The notes under the pieces: model-generated
What the model saw: the letters and a program-made list of their open reading frames with translations, nothing else
What the model was told of the DNA's origin: nothing
The model's database searches: none
Assembly: GCF_000814475.1 (NCBI RefSeq)
Contig: NZ_JSVC01000014.1
Coordinates: 1-46,611, forward strand
DNA: 46,611 nucleotides
Source: Flavihumibacter solisilvae
GTDB taxonomy: Bacteria > Bacteroidota > Bacteroidia > Chitinophagales > Chitinophagaceae
Direction: 5' to 3'
Position numbers and translations under genes: made by a program
Part shown: positions 8,549 to 17,604 of the stretch, piece by piece
How the letters are laid out: each line of letters begins with the position of its first letter
Numbering within the stretch: position 1 is the stretch's first letter

Positions 8549-9241
8549 TCATATTTCGAAGTGAAAACCTTCTTTCAGTAATTCCTTATACCGCTTTGGA
8601 TTGAACTGGTACATTTTGCTCGGGCGACCTTTACCTTCCGGCTTTGATAGTTCACCTGTTTCTTCAAGAAAATCAAAGGACAAAATCTTCTTGCTAAAGT
8701 TTCTCCTATTGATCTCCTTATCAAGCAATGCTAAATATAATTTCTCCAAATCGGAGAATGGGAATTTCTTGTCCAACAACTCAAAGCCAACAGGTTGATA
8801 TCGCACTTTTGCACGCAAACGTTCAATAGCAGCAGTGATCATCTGCTTGTGATCAAAGGCCAGCGATGGCAGTTTTTTTATGCTGAACCAATTTGCGTTC
8901 TCTGCGTCTGTGCTGGCTTTCAATTCCTGGTACTGTGATGTTTTTACTAACCCAAAATAAGCAATGGAAATCACTCGTTGACGTGGATCACGATTCGGTT
9001 CACCAAATGTGTACAGCTGTTCAAGGTAATTTACTGTAATGCCAGTTTCTTCCAACAGTTCACGTTTCACTGCATCTTCCAAACTTTCATCTTCTAAGAC
9101 AAAGCCCCCTGGAATTGCCCAGATGTCTTTATACGGTTTGTACTTCCGTTGAATCAACAATACAGAAATCCCGTCGTGTTTTGAATAACCAAAAACAATG
9201 GCGTCCACAGCCACTTTTATACCGGAAGATTTATTTTGCAT
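8549..9241 (-). CDS. Nudix-domain transcriptional regulator, NrtR type
   Basis: A 230-residue protein with an N-terminal Nudix domain and a C-terminal winged-helix segment containing GKGRPSKMYQFNP. The Nudix box is complete (Gly46, Glu52, Arg60-Glu61, Glu64-Glu65, Gly67), so hydrolase activity is possible. NrtR proteins repress NAD synthesis genes and respond to ADP-ribose or related nucleotides; some Bacteroidota homologues control sugar genes instead. The position directly upstream of a NAMPT/Prs operon on the same strand supports control of NAD salvage. Its own upstream region runs from 9242 to 9464. Confidence 0.85.
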   Translation of the reverse strand: MQNKSSGIKVAVDAIVFGYSKHDGISVLLIQRKYKPYKDIWAIPGGFVLEDESLEDAVKRELLEETGITVNYLEQLYTFGEPNRDPRQRVISIAYFGLVKTSQYQELKASTDAENANWFSIKKLPSLAFDHKQMITAAIERLRAKVRYQPVGFELLDKKFPFSDLEKLYLALLDKEINRRNFSKKILSFDFLEETGELSKPEGKGRPSKMYQFNPKRYKELLKEGFHFEI

Positions 9242-9464
9242 ACAATCAACGCAAAATTACAGGTATTTACTGCCATCACCATATTTTTCGATGTTTATTG
9301 AAATAGCAATATTCTATTAGCCCTCACAAAAAATTAAAATATTGCAAACTAACGATTTAGAATACCGGCACGCCGATTGACTATCGGTAATGTATACTCA
9401 AGACTGCGCACTCATTAAATGGGCTATGCGGGGCACGAAGCGGAACGCAACAAAAACCAGTCAA

Positions 9465-9869
9465 ATGACTACAAATATTGAAGAAAACAAAGCCCTTGTT
9501 CTACGGTTCTTCGCTGCCATTGAAAATAATCGTTTAGAAGAATTCGATTCGATAGTAGCAATAAACTACGACGACCATTTGCCTGGTCAAAGTCCCGGGC
9601 GCGAAGTATTGAAGAAATATTTTTCCGGCCTACATGCAGTGTTTAAGTACCTAAAGCTTCCAATACACGCGATAATTGCCGAAGGAGATAAGGTGGCCGT
9701 TTACAATAGCGTTCAAGGCGTGCATAATGGTGACTATGGCAGCTTCAAAGCCAAAGGAAACCTGGTGGATGCAAAAGCATTCCAGCTTTATCGGATAGAG
9801 AACGGGCAATTCGCAGAACATTGGGAGGTCGCGGATTTTATTACACTCGTTACACAGATTCAGGCATAA
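9465..9869 (+). CDS. SnoaL/NTF2-like ester cyclase-type protein
   Basis: A 134-residue protein from the ATG at 9465 (MTTNIEENK); the longer ORF back to 9390 adds 25 residues that look non-coding. The NTF2-like cone fold is indicated by the opening helix ENKALVLRFFAAIENN, the NYDDHLPG loop, and the final strands KAFQLYRIENGQFAEHWEV. SnoaL-like proteins include polyketide cyclases and small-molecule isomerases, but most members, like this one, have no known substrate. It is cytoplasmic and stands alone between the NrtR gene, which points away from it, and a secreted hydrolase. Confidence 0.85.
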   Translation: MTTNIEENKALVLRFFAAIENNRLEEFDSIVAINYDDHLPGQSPGREVLKKYFSGLHAVFKYLKLPIHAIIAEGDKVAVYNSVQGVHNGDYGSFKAKGNLVDAKAFQLYRIENGQFAEHWEVADFITLVTQIQA

Positions 9870-10001
9870 CCAGGCTTCTATCTTGGGAAATAAGTACAAT
9901 ACGCATCCACTTTTATCCATTCTTCCTGGGCTGACCTTATCTCATCTTTGCGATATCAAATAAGCATTTCAATTCTATTTCGCCTCTTAAAATCTTAAAA
10001 A

Positions 10002-10910
10002 ATGAAATCAGTTATTGCATTAGTCGGCCTATTTATGAGTTTGCTGTTTAGTCAGCCTCTTTTAGCACAAGGGAAAAGAGTACCAGCCTCAGCCGGAAGG
10101 GAAGAATTCATTGAAGTGGAGAAAGGAGTAAAACTTCATGTTACCGACATCGGAGAAGGCAAACCTATCGTTTTGATACACGGCTGGCCGCTGAGCGATG
10201 CCATGTATGAATACCAATATCAATCCCTTGCAAAGAAAGGGTTCCGGGTAATTGGTATTACCCTAAGAGGTTTTGGAAGATCTGACAGGCCTTATGGACG
10301 ATATGACTTCGATGTATTCTCAGACGATATTAAAGCGGTACTGGAAAAATTAAAAATCCAGGATGCTACATTGGGCGGTTTTTCTATGGGCGGAGCTGTG
10401 GTTATTCATTATGTTACAAAATACAATGCAGCCCACATAAGCAAGCTGGCTCTATTTGCGGCCGCTGCGCCATCCTGGATCCAACGCGAAGGCTTTCCCT
10501 TTGGTCTGTCTAAATCAGATGTCGATGGTCTCATCAATGCTACCCTGACAGGCCGGCAAGACCTGATCGCCAGTTTCGGCGCATCGTTTCCTGCCAAAGA
10601 AGGCAACATCTCGAAGAACGTGGAAAAATGGTTAGAGAACATTAACCTGGAAGCGTGGCCTTATGCAATTACCCAATCTATCACCGCATTGCGTGACCTC
10701 GATCTTCGCCCTGACCTGGCAAAAATCAAAATTCCGGTGGCAATCTTTCATGGCACCCACGACAAACTGTGCGATTTCACATTTGCAGAACAACTTAACA
10801 AAGGGATCGCGAATTCTTACATCGTTAAGTTCGAAAACAGCGGACATGCCTTGTTCGTGGAAGAAGCTGAGAAATTCAACTCTGAACTGGAAAAATTTGC
10901 AGGAAAATAA
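10002..10910 (+). CDS. secreted alpha/beta hydrolase (chloroperoxidase-like)
   Basis: A 302-residue protein with a signal peptide (cleavage near LLAQ, residues 20-23) and a full alpha/beta hydrolase domain. The oxyanion segment is LIHGWP (58-63), the nucleophile elbow is GFSMGG with Ser128, a late Asp is in HGTHDK, and the His is in NSGHALFVEEAEKF. The layout resembles the non-heme chloroperoxidase/esterase group. It is exported to the periplasm. The substrate is unknown. It lies upstream of an AraC regulator and an efflux pump on the same strand, but a separate -7 element at 10966 suggests these are transcribed independently. Confidence 0.88.
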   Translation: MKSVIALVGLFMSLLFSQPLLAQGKRVPASAGREEFIEVEKGVKLHVTDIGEGKPIVLIHGWPLSDAMYEYQYQSLAKKGFRVIGITLRGFGRSDRPYGRYDFDVFSDDIKAVLEKLKIQDATLGGFSMGGAVVIHYVTKYNAAHISKLALFAAAAPSWIQREGFPFGLSKSDVDGLINATLTGRQDLIASFGASFPAKEGNISKNVEKWLENINLEAWPYAITQSITALRDLDLRPDLAKIKIPVAIFHGTHDKLCDFTFAEQLNKGIANSYIVKFENSGHALFVEEAEKFNSELEKFAGK

Positions 10911-10965
10911 AAATACAATGCCCGTTTTTAACATCTAAATATCGACCCGGTGTATCCGACCTTTT

Positions 10966-10973
10966 TAAATTTG
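10966..10973 (+). promoter_or_regulatory. -7 promoter element of the AraC gene at 11001
   Basis: TAAATTTG matches the Bacteroidota -7 consensus TAnnTTTG and lies 27 bases upstream of the start codon. The -33 region is not well matched. Confidence 0.45.
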
Positions 10974-11000
10974 TATTCTACATCTTATTTGCTTTAGGAA

Positions 11001-11858
11001 ATGATAAGTGAACAATTATTTCAGAGTGACCTGAAAATCTTAGGACTTATACCACTGAACGAAGAAACCGCAGTCCGGATTAATGGCGATGCCTATAAAC
11101 AATATATTAAAATCCTGTTCCTGCCAAAGGGCTTTCAACTCCAGGTTGACCTAACGGAATATACCGTAAAACAATCTTCTTTGTTTTTCATCAGTCCAAA
11201 TCAGTATTTACATTTAATAAAACCGGGTATTGAAGGCGGGCATTTTATTTTTTACAATCGTGATTTCTATTGCATTCAAATCCACGACAATGAAGTTGCT
11301 TGTGATGGGCTCCTTTTCAATAATATTCACAATATGCCCTTGATAACGTTGAACAAAGAAGAAACGACTTTCTTTAATTACATTTTCGACCAGATGGCGG
11401 ATGAGTTCAACCAGAAAGATACTTCCCTGGAAGAAATGATACGTACGTACCTGAAACAACTGTTTCTTAAATCCGCACGCGTGTGGAAAAAACAAAACCT
11501 GGACAAGGAGCTTGTGCAACAAAACGCCGACCTGGATTTCTTCAGGAAATTCACCTTGTTGGTTGAGGATCATTACAAACAGAAACATAATGTTGCCAAT
11601 TATGCTGAACTTCTGTTTATGGCACCTAAGACGATCACTCATAAATTCAAAAGGCTCAACCTGCCCCAACCTAACGATATCATCAAGAACAGGATTGTAT
11701 TGGAAGCAAAACGTTTGCTGGTCCACACGAACCTGACGGCAAAAGAGATCGGATATGAATTGGGATATGAAGACCCTGCCTATTTCAGCAGGCTTTTTGT
11801 CCAGAAAACAGGTGAAACGCCATCGGGATTCAGGACAAAGTTTCTCGCTGAAAATTAA
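11001..11858 (+). CDS. AraC family transcriptional regulator
   Basis: A 285-residue regulator with an N-terminal cupin-like domain and a C-terminal AraC HTH pair. The second HTH is LTAKEIGYELGYEDPAYFSR followed by TPSGFR. It lacks the RFYxRQF linker motif of the three other cupin-type AraC regulators in this window, so it belongs to a different subgroup. The efflux transporter gene starts 18 bases after its stop, and the two are probably one transcript, which suggests that the regulator controls the pump in response to the pump's substrate. Confidence 0.9.
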   Translation: MISEQLFQSDLKILGLIPLNEETAVRINGDAYKQYIKILFLPKGFQLQVDLTEYTVKQSSLFFISPNQYLHLIKPGIEGGHFIFYNRDFYCIQIHDNEVACDGLLFNNIHNMPLITLNKEETTFFNYIFDQMADEFNQKDTSLEEMIRTYLKQLFLKSARVWKKQNLDKELVQQNADLDFFRKFTLLVEDHYKQKHNVANYAELLFMAPKTITHKFKRLNLPQPNDIIKNRIVLEAKRLLVHTNLTAKEIGYELGYEDPAYFSRLFVQKTGETPSGFRTKFLAEN

Positions 11859-11876
11859 TCTTCCACTTATATTTTC

Positions 11877-12818
11877 ATGGGTAATTCTTACAAGGCCTTA
11901 ATGCTTGGCCTGCTGGCATCGCTGTTTTTTGCCGTGACCTTTATTGTAAACCGGGTAATGTCGCTGGATGATGGCAGTTGGATCTGGAGTGCATCTCTAC
12001 GCTTCTTCTGGATGCTTCCATTCTTCCTGGTGATCGTTCTTTCCAGGAAAAACTTCAGCGTCTTATGGAACGAAATAAAAAGAAATCCCCTGCAATGGAT
12101 AGTTTGGAGTACAGTAGGCTTCGGCATTTTTTATGCTCCGCTCACTTTTGCGGCAGCGTATAGCCCATCCTGGCTGGTAGCGGGTACCTGGCAAGTCACT
12201 ATTATTGCCGGCATTGCACTGTCGCCGCTGATCAACAAACAACCGCAGGCAAAGCAAAACAACCTCCTATCCTCGTTGTTTTTTTCAGGTATCATCCTGT
12301 GCGGAATTGTTATCATGCAGGTAAGCCAAGCGAGCAAATTTACCTTCGACCATCTTTTACTGGGAACGCTACCGGTGTTAACAGCTTCCTTTGCATACCC
12401 CTTGGGCAACCGTAAAATGATGCAGCTTACCGGCGGCCGGCTGGATGTGTATCAGCGAATCCTGGGGATGCTGCTGGGTAGTTTACCATTCTGGCTATTG
12501 TTAAGTGGATACGATTTGTTTGTAAATCGTACGTTGCCAGGTAGTAATCAGTACACACAAACCTTTATTGTGGCAATATCCTCTGGTGTGGTGGCAACCG
12601 CATTGTTTTTCCTGGCAACCGACAAAGTCCGGAATGATGAGAAATCATTGGCCAGGGTTGAAGCCACCCAATCAGCAGAAGTACTGTTTGCCCTGTTGGG
12701 AGAAATCCTGATCCTGAATGCTCCGCTACCTGACCGATATGCATTTATAGGAATGGTACTTATAGTCCTGGGAATGATATTACATAGTATTGGCTTTTCT
12801 TCATCGAATCAAGAGTAA
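11877..12818 (+). CDS. DMT-superfamily efflux transporter (multidrug resistance type)
   Basis: A 313-residue inner-membrane protein with about ten predicted hydrophobic segments, fitting the two-repeat EamA/EmrE-like layout of the drug/metabolite transporter superfamily. The opening 'MLGLLASLFFAVTFIVNR' and the second-half segment with KSLARVEATQSAEVLF, then IGMVLIVLGM, are typical of the multidrug-efflux subgroup. It likely exports small organic molecules. It is co-directional with and 18 bases after an AraC regulator. Its stop codon is only three bases from the stop of the convergent prpD gene. Confidence 0.85.
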   Translation: MGNSYKALMLGLLASLFFAVTFIVNRVMSLDDGSWIWSASLRFFWMLPFFLVIVLSRKNFSVLWNEIKRNPLQWIVWSTVGFGIFYAPLTFAAAYSPSWLVAGTWQVTIIAGIALSPLINKQPQAKQNNLLSSLFFSGIILCGIVIMQVSQASKFTFDHLLLGTLPVLTASFAYPLGNRKMMQLTGGRLDVYQRILGMLLGSLPFWLLLSGYDLFVNRTLPGSNQYTQTFIVAISSGVVATALFFLATDKVRNDEKSLARVEATQSAEVLFALLGEILILNAPLPDRYAFIGMVLIVLGMILHSIGFSSSNQE

Positions 12819-12821
12819 CCT

Positions 12822-14273
12822 TCAAATCACCAACAGGTCTACAAACTCATTTACATCCAGGCCCGCAAGCTTTTCAAAGTCCAGCGAATAGTCAAGTACA
12901 ACCTCTTGCTGCTTTTCAGGAAATATTCGTGCGAGATTGATCTTGTATTTCCTGATGAGTTCAGGAATTCCTTCTTCCCTTCTGCGTTTATGCCCGATGG
13001 GGTATTCTACTGCCACTTCGTCTAAAACAGTTCCATCATTCAACTCTATTGTCATAGCATTGGCGATGGAGCGTTTTTCGGGGTCGAGATAATCTTTGCT
13101 GAACTGCTTATCCTCCACACATTCTATTTTTTGGCGGAGCAGATCGATTCGCGGATCAGCGGCTACATCATCTTCGTAATCGGCAGCAGTCAGTCGCCCG
13201 AAGATTAACGGAACCGCAACCATATATTGAATGCAATGATCGCGATCAGCCGGATTGTTCAGCGGTCCTTTCTTATCGATAATGCGGATGGCTGCTTCAT
13301 GGGTACGGATAATAATTCTTTTAATGTCAGCGGCAGTCTTTTCGAGGGAGTGCAGTTTATCGTGAAGCGTCATGGCAGCCTCCACTGCTGTTTGGGAATG
13401 GAATTCTGCAGGGAAGGAAATCTTGAACAGCACATGTTCCATTACATAAGAGCCATAAGGCCTTTGAAAGGTGAACGCATTTCCCTTGAATGATACATCG
13501 TAGAAGCCCCAGGTTTTGGCGGTCAGTACGGAAGGATAACCCATCTCACCGGTTTTCGCAATCAATGCAAGGCGCACTGCCCGCGAAGTGGCATCACCAG
13601 CAGCCCACGATTTGCGGCTGCCGGTATTGGGCGCATGGCGATAGGTCCTGAGAGCCTGTCCGTCTACAAATGCCTGTGATATCGCATTGATCAGTTCCTC
13701 GCGGGTTAACCCGATCAGTTTTCCTACCACTGCCGTTGAAGCAAGCTTTACAAGCAGCACGTGATCGAGGCCGACACGGTTAAAAGAATTTTCCAATGCC
13801 ATCACACCCTGGATCTCATGGGCCATGATCATCGCTTCAAGTACTTGTTTCATTTTCAAGGGAGCTTTTCCTTCTGCTACCTGCGCTCTTGACAGCCAGT
13901 CTGCCGTAGCCAGGATACCCCCCAGGTTATCAGACGGGTGCCCCCATTCAGCTGCCAGCCAGGTATCATTAAAATCCAGCCAGCGGATGATGGCGCCGAT
14001 ATTGAAGGCTGCCTGGACGGGGTCCAGTTGAAATTGCGTTCCAGGCACTTTAGCACCATTGGGAACGATAGTACCTTTTACTATGGGGCCGAGTAATTTT
14101 GTGCAGGCCGGGTAGGTCAGGGCTTCAAAACCGCAGCCAAGGGTATCCAGCAGGCAGTAATGGGCTGTCTTCCAGGCCAGGTCACTTTTAATTTCATAAT
14201 TCAATACATAGTCTGCAATATCCGATAGTACTTTATCCGGTTGGGGTCTTTCGTTTGAAATGTATGATGACAT
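12822..14273 (-). CDS. prpD: 2-methylcitrate dehydratase (MmgE/PrpD family)
   Basis: A 483-residue PrpD protein, the same length as the E. coli enzyme. It dehydrates 2-methylcitrate to 2-methyl-cis-aconitate in the propionate-degrading methylcitrate cycle and is cytoplasmic. The MmgE/PrpD helical domain covers the first part ([10 protein letters not shown], then [19 protein letters not shown]), and the C-terminal part has [10 protein letters not shown] and the [20 protein letters not shown] segment typical of true PrpD. It is the third gene of prpBCD, 20 bases after prpC. Confidence 0.93.
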   Translation of the reverse strand: MSSYISNERPQPDKVLSDIADYVLNYEIKSDLAWKTAHYCLLDTLGCGFEALTYPACTKLLGPIVKGTIVPNGAKVPGTQFQLDPVQAAFNIGAIIRWLDFNDTWLAAEWGHPSDNLGGILATADWLSRAQVAEGKAPLKMKQVLEAMIMAHEIQGVMALENSFNRVGLDHVLLVKLASTAVVGKLIGLTREELINAISQAFVDGQALRTYRHAPNTGSRKSWAAGDATSRAVRLALIAKTGEMGYPSVLTAKTWGFYDVSFKGNAFTFQRPYGSYVMEHVLFKISFPAEFHSQTAVEAAMTLHDKLHSLEKTAADIKRIIIRTHEAAIRIIDKKGPLNNPADRDHCIQYMVAVPLIFGRLTAADYEDDVAADPRIDLLRQKIECVEDKQFSKDYLDPEKRSIANAMTIELNDGTVLDEVAVEYPIGHKRRREEGIPELIRKYKINLARIFPEKQQEVVLDYSLDFEKLAGLDVNEFVDLLVI

Positions 14274-14293
14274 CTTGGTCTTGAATGTTATGA

Positions 14294-15445
14294 CTATTTC
14301 CTTTTTTCTATCGGTACAAATTCCCTGTCATCGGGACCGATATAGTTAGCACCAGGCCTGATGATCTTTCCATCCTGTCGCTGTTCAATGATGTGAGCGC
14401 TCCAGCCGGTAACCCGCGAAATCACAAACAGCGGGGTGAACATCTTTGTAGGTATCTCCATCAGGTGATAGGCGACAGCTGAAAACCAGTCAAGGTTGGC
14501 GAACATTTTCTTTTCATTCCACATTACCGTTTCCAGTCTTTCTGCAATATTGTACAGCAGCATATCACCGGCTTCCTCAGATAGCTTCTTCGCAACTTTT
14601 TTAATAACTGCGTTCCTTGGGTCGGAAACCGTGTAAACAGGATGTCCAAAACCAATAATGACATCTTTATGGGCTAAGTGGTCTTTAATATCAGCTTCCG
14701 CTTCATCGGGCGATTTATAACCGCTTTGGATTTCGTATGCCACTTCGTTGGCCCCGCCATGCTTTGGTCCACGCAGTGCCCCAATGGCACCAGTAACCGC
14801 CGAATACAGATCCGAAGCTGTACCGGCAATAACACGGGCGGTGAAAGTGGAAGCATTGAACTCATGTTCCGCATACAGGTTCAATGAAACCTGCATGGCT
14901 TGTACCCATGACCGGGGAGGAACATTGCCGTGTAACAAATGCAGGAAATGTCCACCAATCGTTTCATCATCAGTTTCCACCTCTATTTCTTTCCCATTGG
15001 AACTATAATGATACCAGTAAAGAAGGGCGGAACTAAATGAAGCCAACAGTTTATCGGCGATTGCCCTGGCACCTCCTTCTGTGTGGTCTTCCTTTCCTGC
15101 CAGGCATCCAAGAAAAGATGTATAAGTGCGCAATACATCCATATGGTTTGCAGACGCCGGAATACTCCTGAGAATAGATTTCACGGGATCAGTCAGCCCC
15201 CTCAGCGTTTTCAATCTTTTTTTATAAGCATCGAGTTGCACCTGCGTGGGCAAATCACCATAAATCAATAAGTATGCGACTTCCTCAAATGCTGCCTTTT
15301 CAGCGAGGTCGGCAATATCGTATCCCCGGTAACGCAATTCTTTGCCATTTCTGCCCACAGTACAAAGAGCGGTATTTCCTGCAGCCACACCGGAAAGCGC
15401 TACATGTTTCTTCGGGGGAAATGATGATGAAGTGTTAGTTTCCAT
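14294..15445 (-). CDS. prpC: 2-methylcitrate synthase
   Basis: A 383-residue citrate synthase family protein that condenses propionyl-CoA with oxaloacetate. Family landmarks are [20 protein letters not shown], the catalytic-site segments GPKHGGANE and [14 protein letters not shown], and a C-terminal [15 protein letters not shown] place the start at the ATG at 15445 (METNTSSS), which overlaps the end of prpB by 11 bases. The ORF continues upstream to 15583, but those 46 residues lie in an antiphase overlap with prpB and look unlike protein. The overlap indicates translational coupling. Confidence 0.92.
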   Translation of the reverse strand: METNTSSSFPPKKHVALSGVAAGNTALCTVGRNGKELRYRGYDIADLAEKAAFEEVAYLLIYGDLPTQVQLDAYKKRLKTLRGLTDPVKSILRSIPASANHMDVLRTYTSFLGCLAGKEDHTEGGARAIADKLLASFSSALLYWYHYSSNGKEIEVETDDETIGGHFLHLLHGNVPPRSWVQAMQVSLNLYAEHEFNASTFTARVIAGTASDLYSAVTGAIGALRGPKHGGANEVAYEIQSGYKSPDEAEADIKDHLAHKDVIIGFGHPVYTVSDPRNAVIKKVAKKLSEEAGDMLLYNIAERLETVMWNEKKMFANLDWFSAVAYHLMEIPTKMFTPLFVISRVTGWSAHIIEQRQDGKIIRPGANYIGPDDREFVPIEKRK

Positions 15446-16358
15446 CGAATTTCGTTTTAAAGAGTTCATCCAGCTTTTGTTCATAGTCATGGTACCCGAT
15501 GGTCCTGTACAACTCTTCCCTGGTTTGCATGGTATCCAGTACATTTTGTTGCGTGCCGTCTTTCCTGATGTGTTCGTAAACATTCAGGGCAGCTTTATTG
15601 GCCGCACGGAATGCGGAGAGCGGATACAGGATCAATTCCACCCCGGCTGCTTTCAGTTCATCGACAGTGTACATTTTTATCATCCCGAACTCCGTTATAT
15701 TGGCAAGCACCGGGAGGCCGGTGGCATCCACGAATTTTTGATATGCGCCAAGGTCCGGTACGGCTTCAGCAAAGATGAAATCCGCCCCTGCCTCTTTGTA
15801 AGCTACGGCTCTTTCGAGTGTTTTTTCAAGTCCTTCAACCGCAAATGCATCTGTTCTAGCCCCGATCACGAAATTCCCGTCGGTGCGTGCGTCTACCGCA
15901 GATTTCAGGCGATCAACCATTTCTTCCCTGGTTACCACTTCTTTACCGGGACGGTGGCCACATCGCTTGGCACCGACCTGGTCTTCCATGTGAAGGGCAG
16001 CCGCTCCAGCCCTGATCAATGAACGGACCGTACGGGCAATATTGAAGGCGGAAGGCCCGAAACCAGTATCGACATCAACCATCAGCGGCAAATCACATAC
16101 ATTGGTAATGCGGTTAACGTCAGTCAATACGTCGTCCAGCGTTGTAATTCCAAGATCCGGAATACCTAACGAACCTGCTGCTACACCGCCTCCTGAAAGA
16201 TAGATAGCATTAAAACCTGCCTGCCGGGCGAGTAAGGCGTGTTGGGCGTTGATGGCACCGACGATCTGAAGTGGTTTTTCCTTTTCCATTGCCTGCCTGA
16301 ATCGAAGTCCAGCTGAACCTAAACTATCTTTCATATTCATACTGTTATTTGTATGCAT
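15435..16358 (-). CDS. prpB: methylisocitrate lyase
   Basis: A 307-residue isocitrate lyase/PEP mutase superfamily enzyme that cleaves 2-methylisocitrate to pyruvate and succinate. It carries the methylisocitrate lyase signature [12 protein letters not shown] with the catalytic Cys, the metal-binding DVDTGFG and MEDQ segments, and [11 protein letters not shown] later. It heads prpBCD. A PrpE or other propionyl-CoA activating gene is not in the window. The upstream spacer is shared with a divergent AraC gene at 16561, so that regulator may affect prp expression. In-frame ATGs at residues 7 and 9 are alternative starts. Confidence 0.93.
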   Translation of the reverse strand: MHTNNSMNMKDSLGSAGLRFRQAMEKEKPLQIVGAINAQHALLARQAGFNAIYLSGGGVAAGSLGIPDLGITTLDDVLTDVNRITNVCDLPLMVDVDTGFGPSAFNIARTVRSLIRAGAAALHMEDQVGAKRCGHRPGKEVVTREEMVDRLKSAVDARTDGNFVIGARTDAFAVEGLEKTLERAVAYKEAGADFIFAEAVPDLGAYQKFVDATGLPVLANITEFGMIKMYTVDELKAAGVELILYPLSAFRAANKAALNVYEHIRKDGTQQNVLDTMQTREELYRTIGYHDYEQKLDELFKTKFDGN

Positions 16359-16467
16359 CCCCTGGGGAAAATGCTATACACAAGATACATAACAATAAGT
16401 GCTGCCGTACAATCCGAAAACGGGGATTGGCTAACCATGGTGAGTTCAAGAACCAGGAGCGGTTAAA

Positions 16468-16535
16468 ATCAGTAAAATGTTTCCTTTTGTCCTTTAAAAG
16501 TTTTCATTTAGACCAGTAGTCGGGTAGTTAATTTG
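16468..16535 (+). promoter_or_regulatory. repeated operator/promoter module 1 (AraC gene at 16561)
   Basis: The sequence ATCAGTAAAATGTTTCCTTT at 16468-16487 recurs almost unchanged at 17421 and 18669. Here it is followed by GTTTTCATT at about 16503-16511 and a -7-like TTAATTTG at 16528-16535, which starts 60 bases after the module start, as in the other two copies. It lies between the divergent prpB and AraC genes. It probably carries the AraC binding site for autoregulation. Confidence 0.65.
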
Positions 16536-16560
16536 TAAATTCAATTAAGAGACTATCCAG

Positions 16561-17409
16561 GTGGGAAAGACATTCAATATACCCGACTTTTTAAAATACA
16601 TAAATATAAAAGGAACCGGTAATGACAGTCTCCAGGTAATTCACTATGACGAGTATGAGAATATTCTATTGAAATCTCCGCCTGTCAAAATCGATTTCTA
16701 TTTTTTAGCCATTAAACAAAATGTAGACATTCAGCCCCCGATAGAAGAAATGTCAGACTCGTATGTTTATTTGAGTGGCCCGGGTAACGCTATGGAATGG
16801 GAAATGACGGGACCGATCTCCGGTTACAGTATACTCATCAGCGAAAAGTTATTAGGTAAATTTGCCAGGGATTACAAGTTTATGGACTACAATAATCACG
16901 AAGCACTTTTTCTTAAGCATGATGAGAAGGTAGTTTTGTATGATTTATTTATTAAAGCACACCTGGAATTTGCAAAGAATCAAATTTCCAGGGACATAAT
17001 AGTTTCTTATTCAGCGCTCATACTCACCTATGCACAAGCTTTTTATGAACGTCAGTTTGAATCACGGAGTAAAATATACCACAAAGTGGTGGCAGATTTT
17101 TATGAACAATTACACGCTTACTTCCGCGATGAGGCATCTGTAAAAAACCTGCCATCCGTTGGATATTTTGCTGAAAAAGCCAACCTGTCGACAAACTACT
17201 TTGGAAACCTGGTGAAGCATTTCACAGGCAACTCGCCTATTGAGCATATACATCAACACATCATTCATATTGCCAAGAATAAACTACGCCTGACAAAATT
17301 ATCTGTCAACGAAATAGCCTACAGCCTGGGCTTTGATTACCCCACATACTTTACACGCTTTTTCCGTAAAGAAACCGGAATTACTCCTAAAGTATTCCGG
17401 AATCAGTAG
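16561..17409 (+). CDS. AraC family transcriptional regulator
   Basis: A 282-residue regulator beginning with GTG at 16561; the -7-like element at 16528 leaves a leader of about 20 bases, which supports this start. The N-terminal half is a cupin-like sensor and the C-terminal half a double HTH (LSVNEIAYSLGFDYPTYFTR, then TPKVFR). The linker holds AFYERQFESR, related to the RFYxRQFITR motif of the regulators at 2887 and 45152. Its promoter module is repeated in front of the next two genes, which makes it the obvious candidate to regulate both itself and those hydrolases. Confidence 0.88.
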   Translation: MGKTFNIPDFLKYINIKGTGNDSLQVIHYDEYENILLKSPPVKIDFYFLAIKQNVDIQPPIEEMSDSYVYLSGPGNAMEWEMTGPISGYSILISEKLLGKFARDYKFMDYNNHEALFLKHDEKVVLYDLFIKAHLEFAKNQISRDIIVSYSALILTYAQAFYERQFESRSKIYHKVVADFYEQLHAYFRDEASVKNLPSVGYFAEKANLSTNYFGNLVKHFTGNSPIEHIHQHIIHIAKNKLRLTKLSVNEIAYSLGFDYPTYFTRFFRKETGITPKVFRNQ

Positions 17410-17420
17410 CTACCTTAGCA

Positions 17421-17487
17421 ATCAGTAAAATGTTTCCTTTTTTGAGGGATTTGTTTTCGTTACCACTAGTGCGTGCGTTTAATTTTG
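17421..17487 (+). promoter_or_regulatory. repeated operator/promoter module 2 (hydrolase gene at 17605)
   Basis: ATCAGTAAAATGTTTCCTTT at 17421-17440 is identical to module 1 over 20 bases. It is followed by GATTTGTTTTCGTT, also found in module 3, and a perfect -7 box TAATTTTG at 17480-17487. The -7 box starts 59 bases after the module start. The leader to the ATG at 17605 is about 110 bases. Confidence 0.7.
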
Positions 17488-17604
17488 AATAAACGCAATT
17501 CATCGTAGTTGATCATCTGACAAGTTAATTCCCCCTTTTCAGGACACCCCCTTAATCTCGATATATGAAAACAATAAAAATCATTAACTACTAAATTATT
17601 TAAG

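Noticed and set aside
15446-15583. 46-residue N-terminal extension of PrpC
   Set aside because: It runs antiphase through the end of prpB and reads as low-quality protein; the ATG at 15445 gives the usual length.
15342-16022. 226-codon plus-strand ORF opposite prpB/prpC
   Set aside because: It is antisense to two enzymes with complete family motifs; its translation is Cys/Phe-rich without domains.
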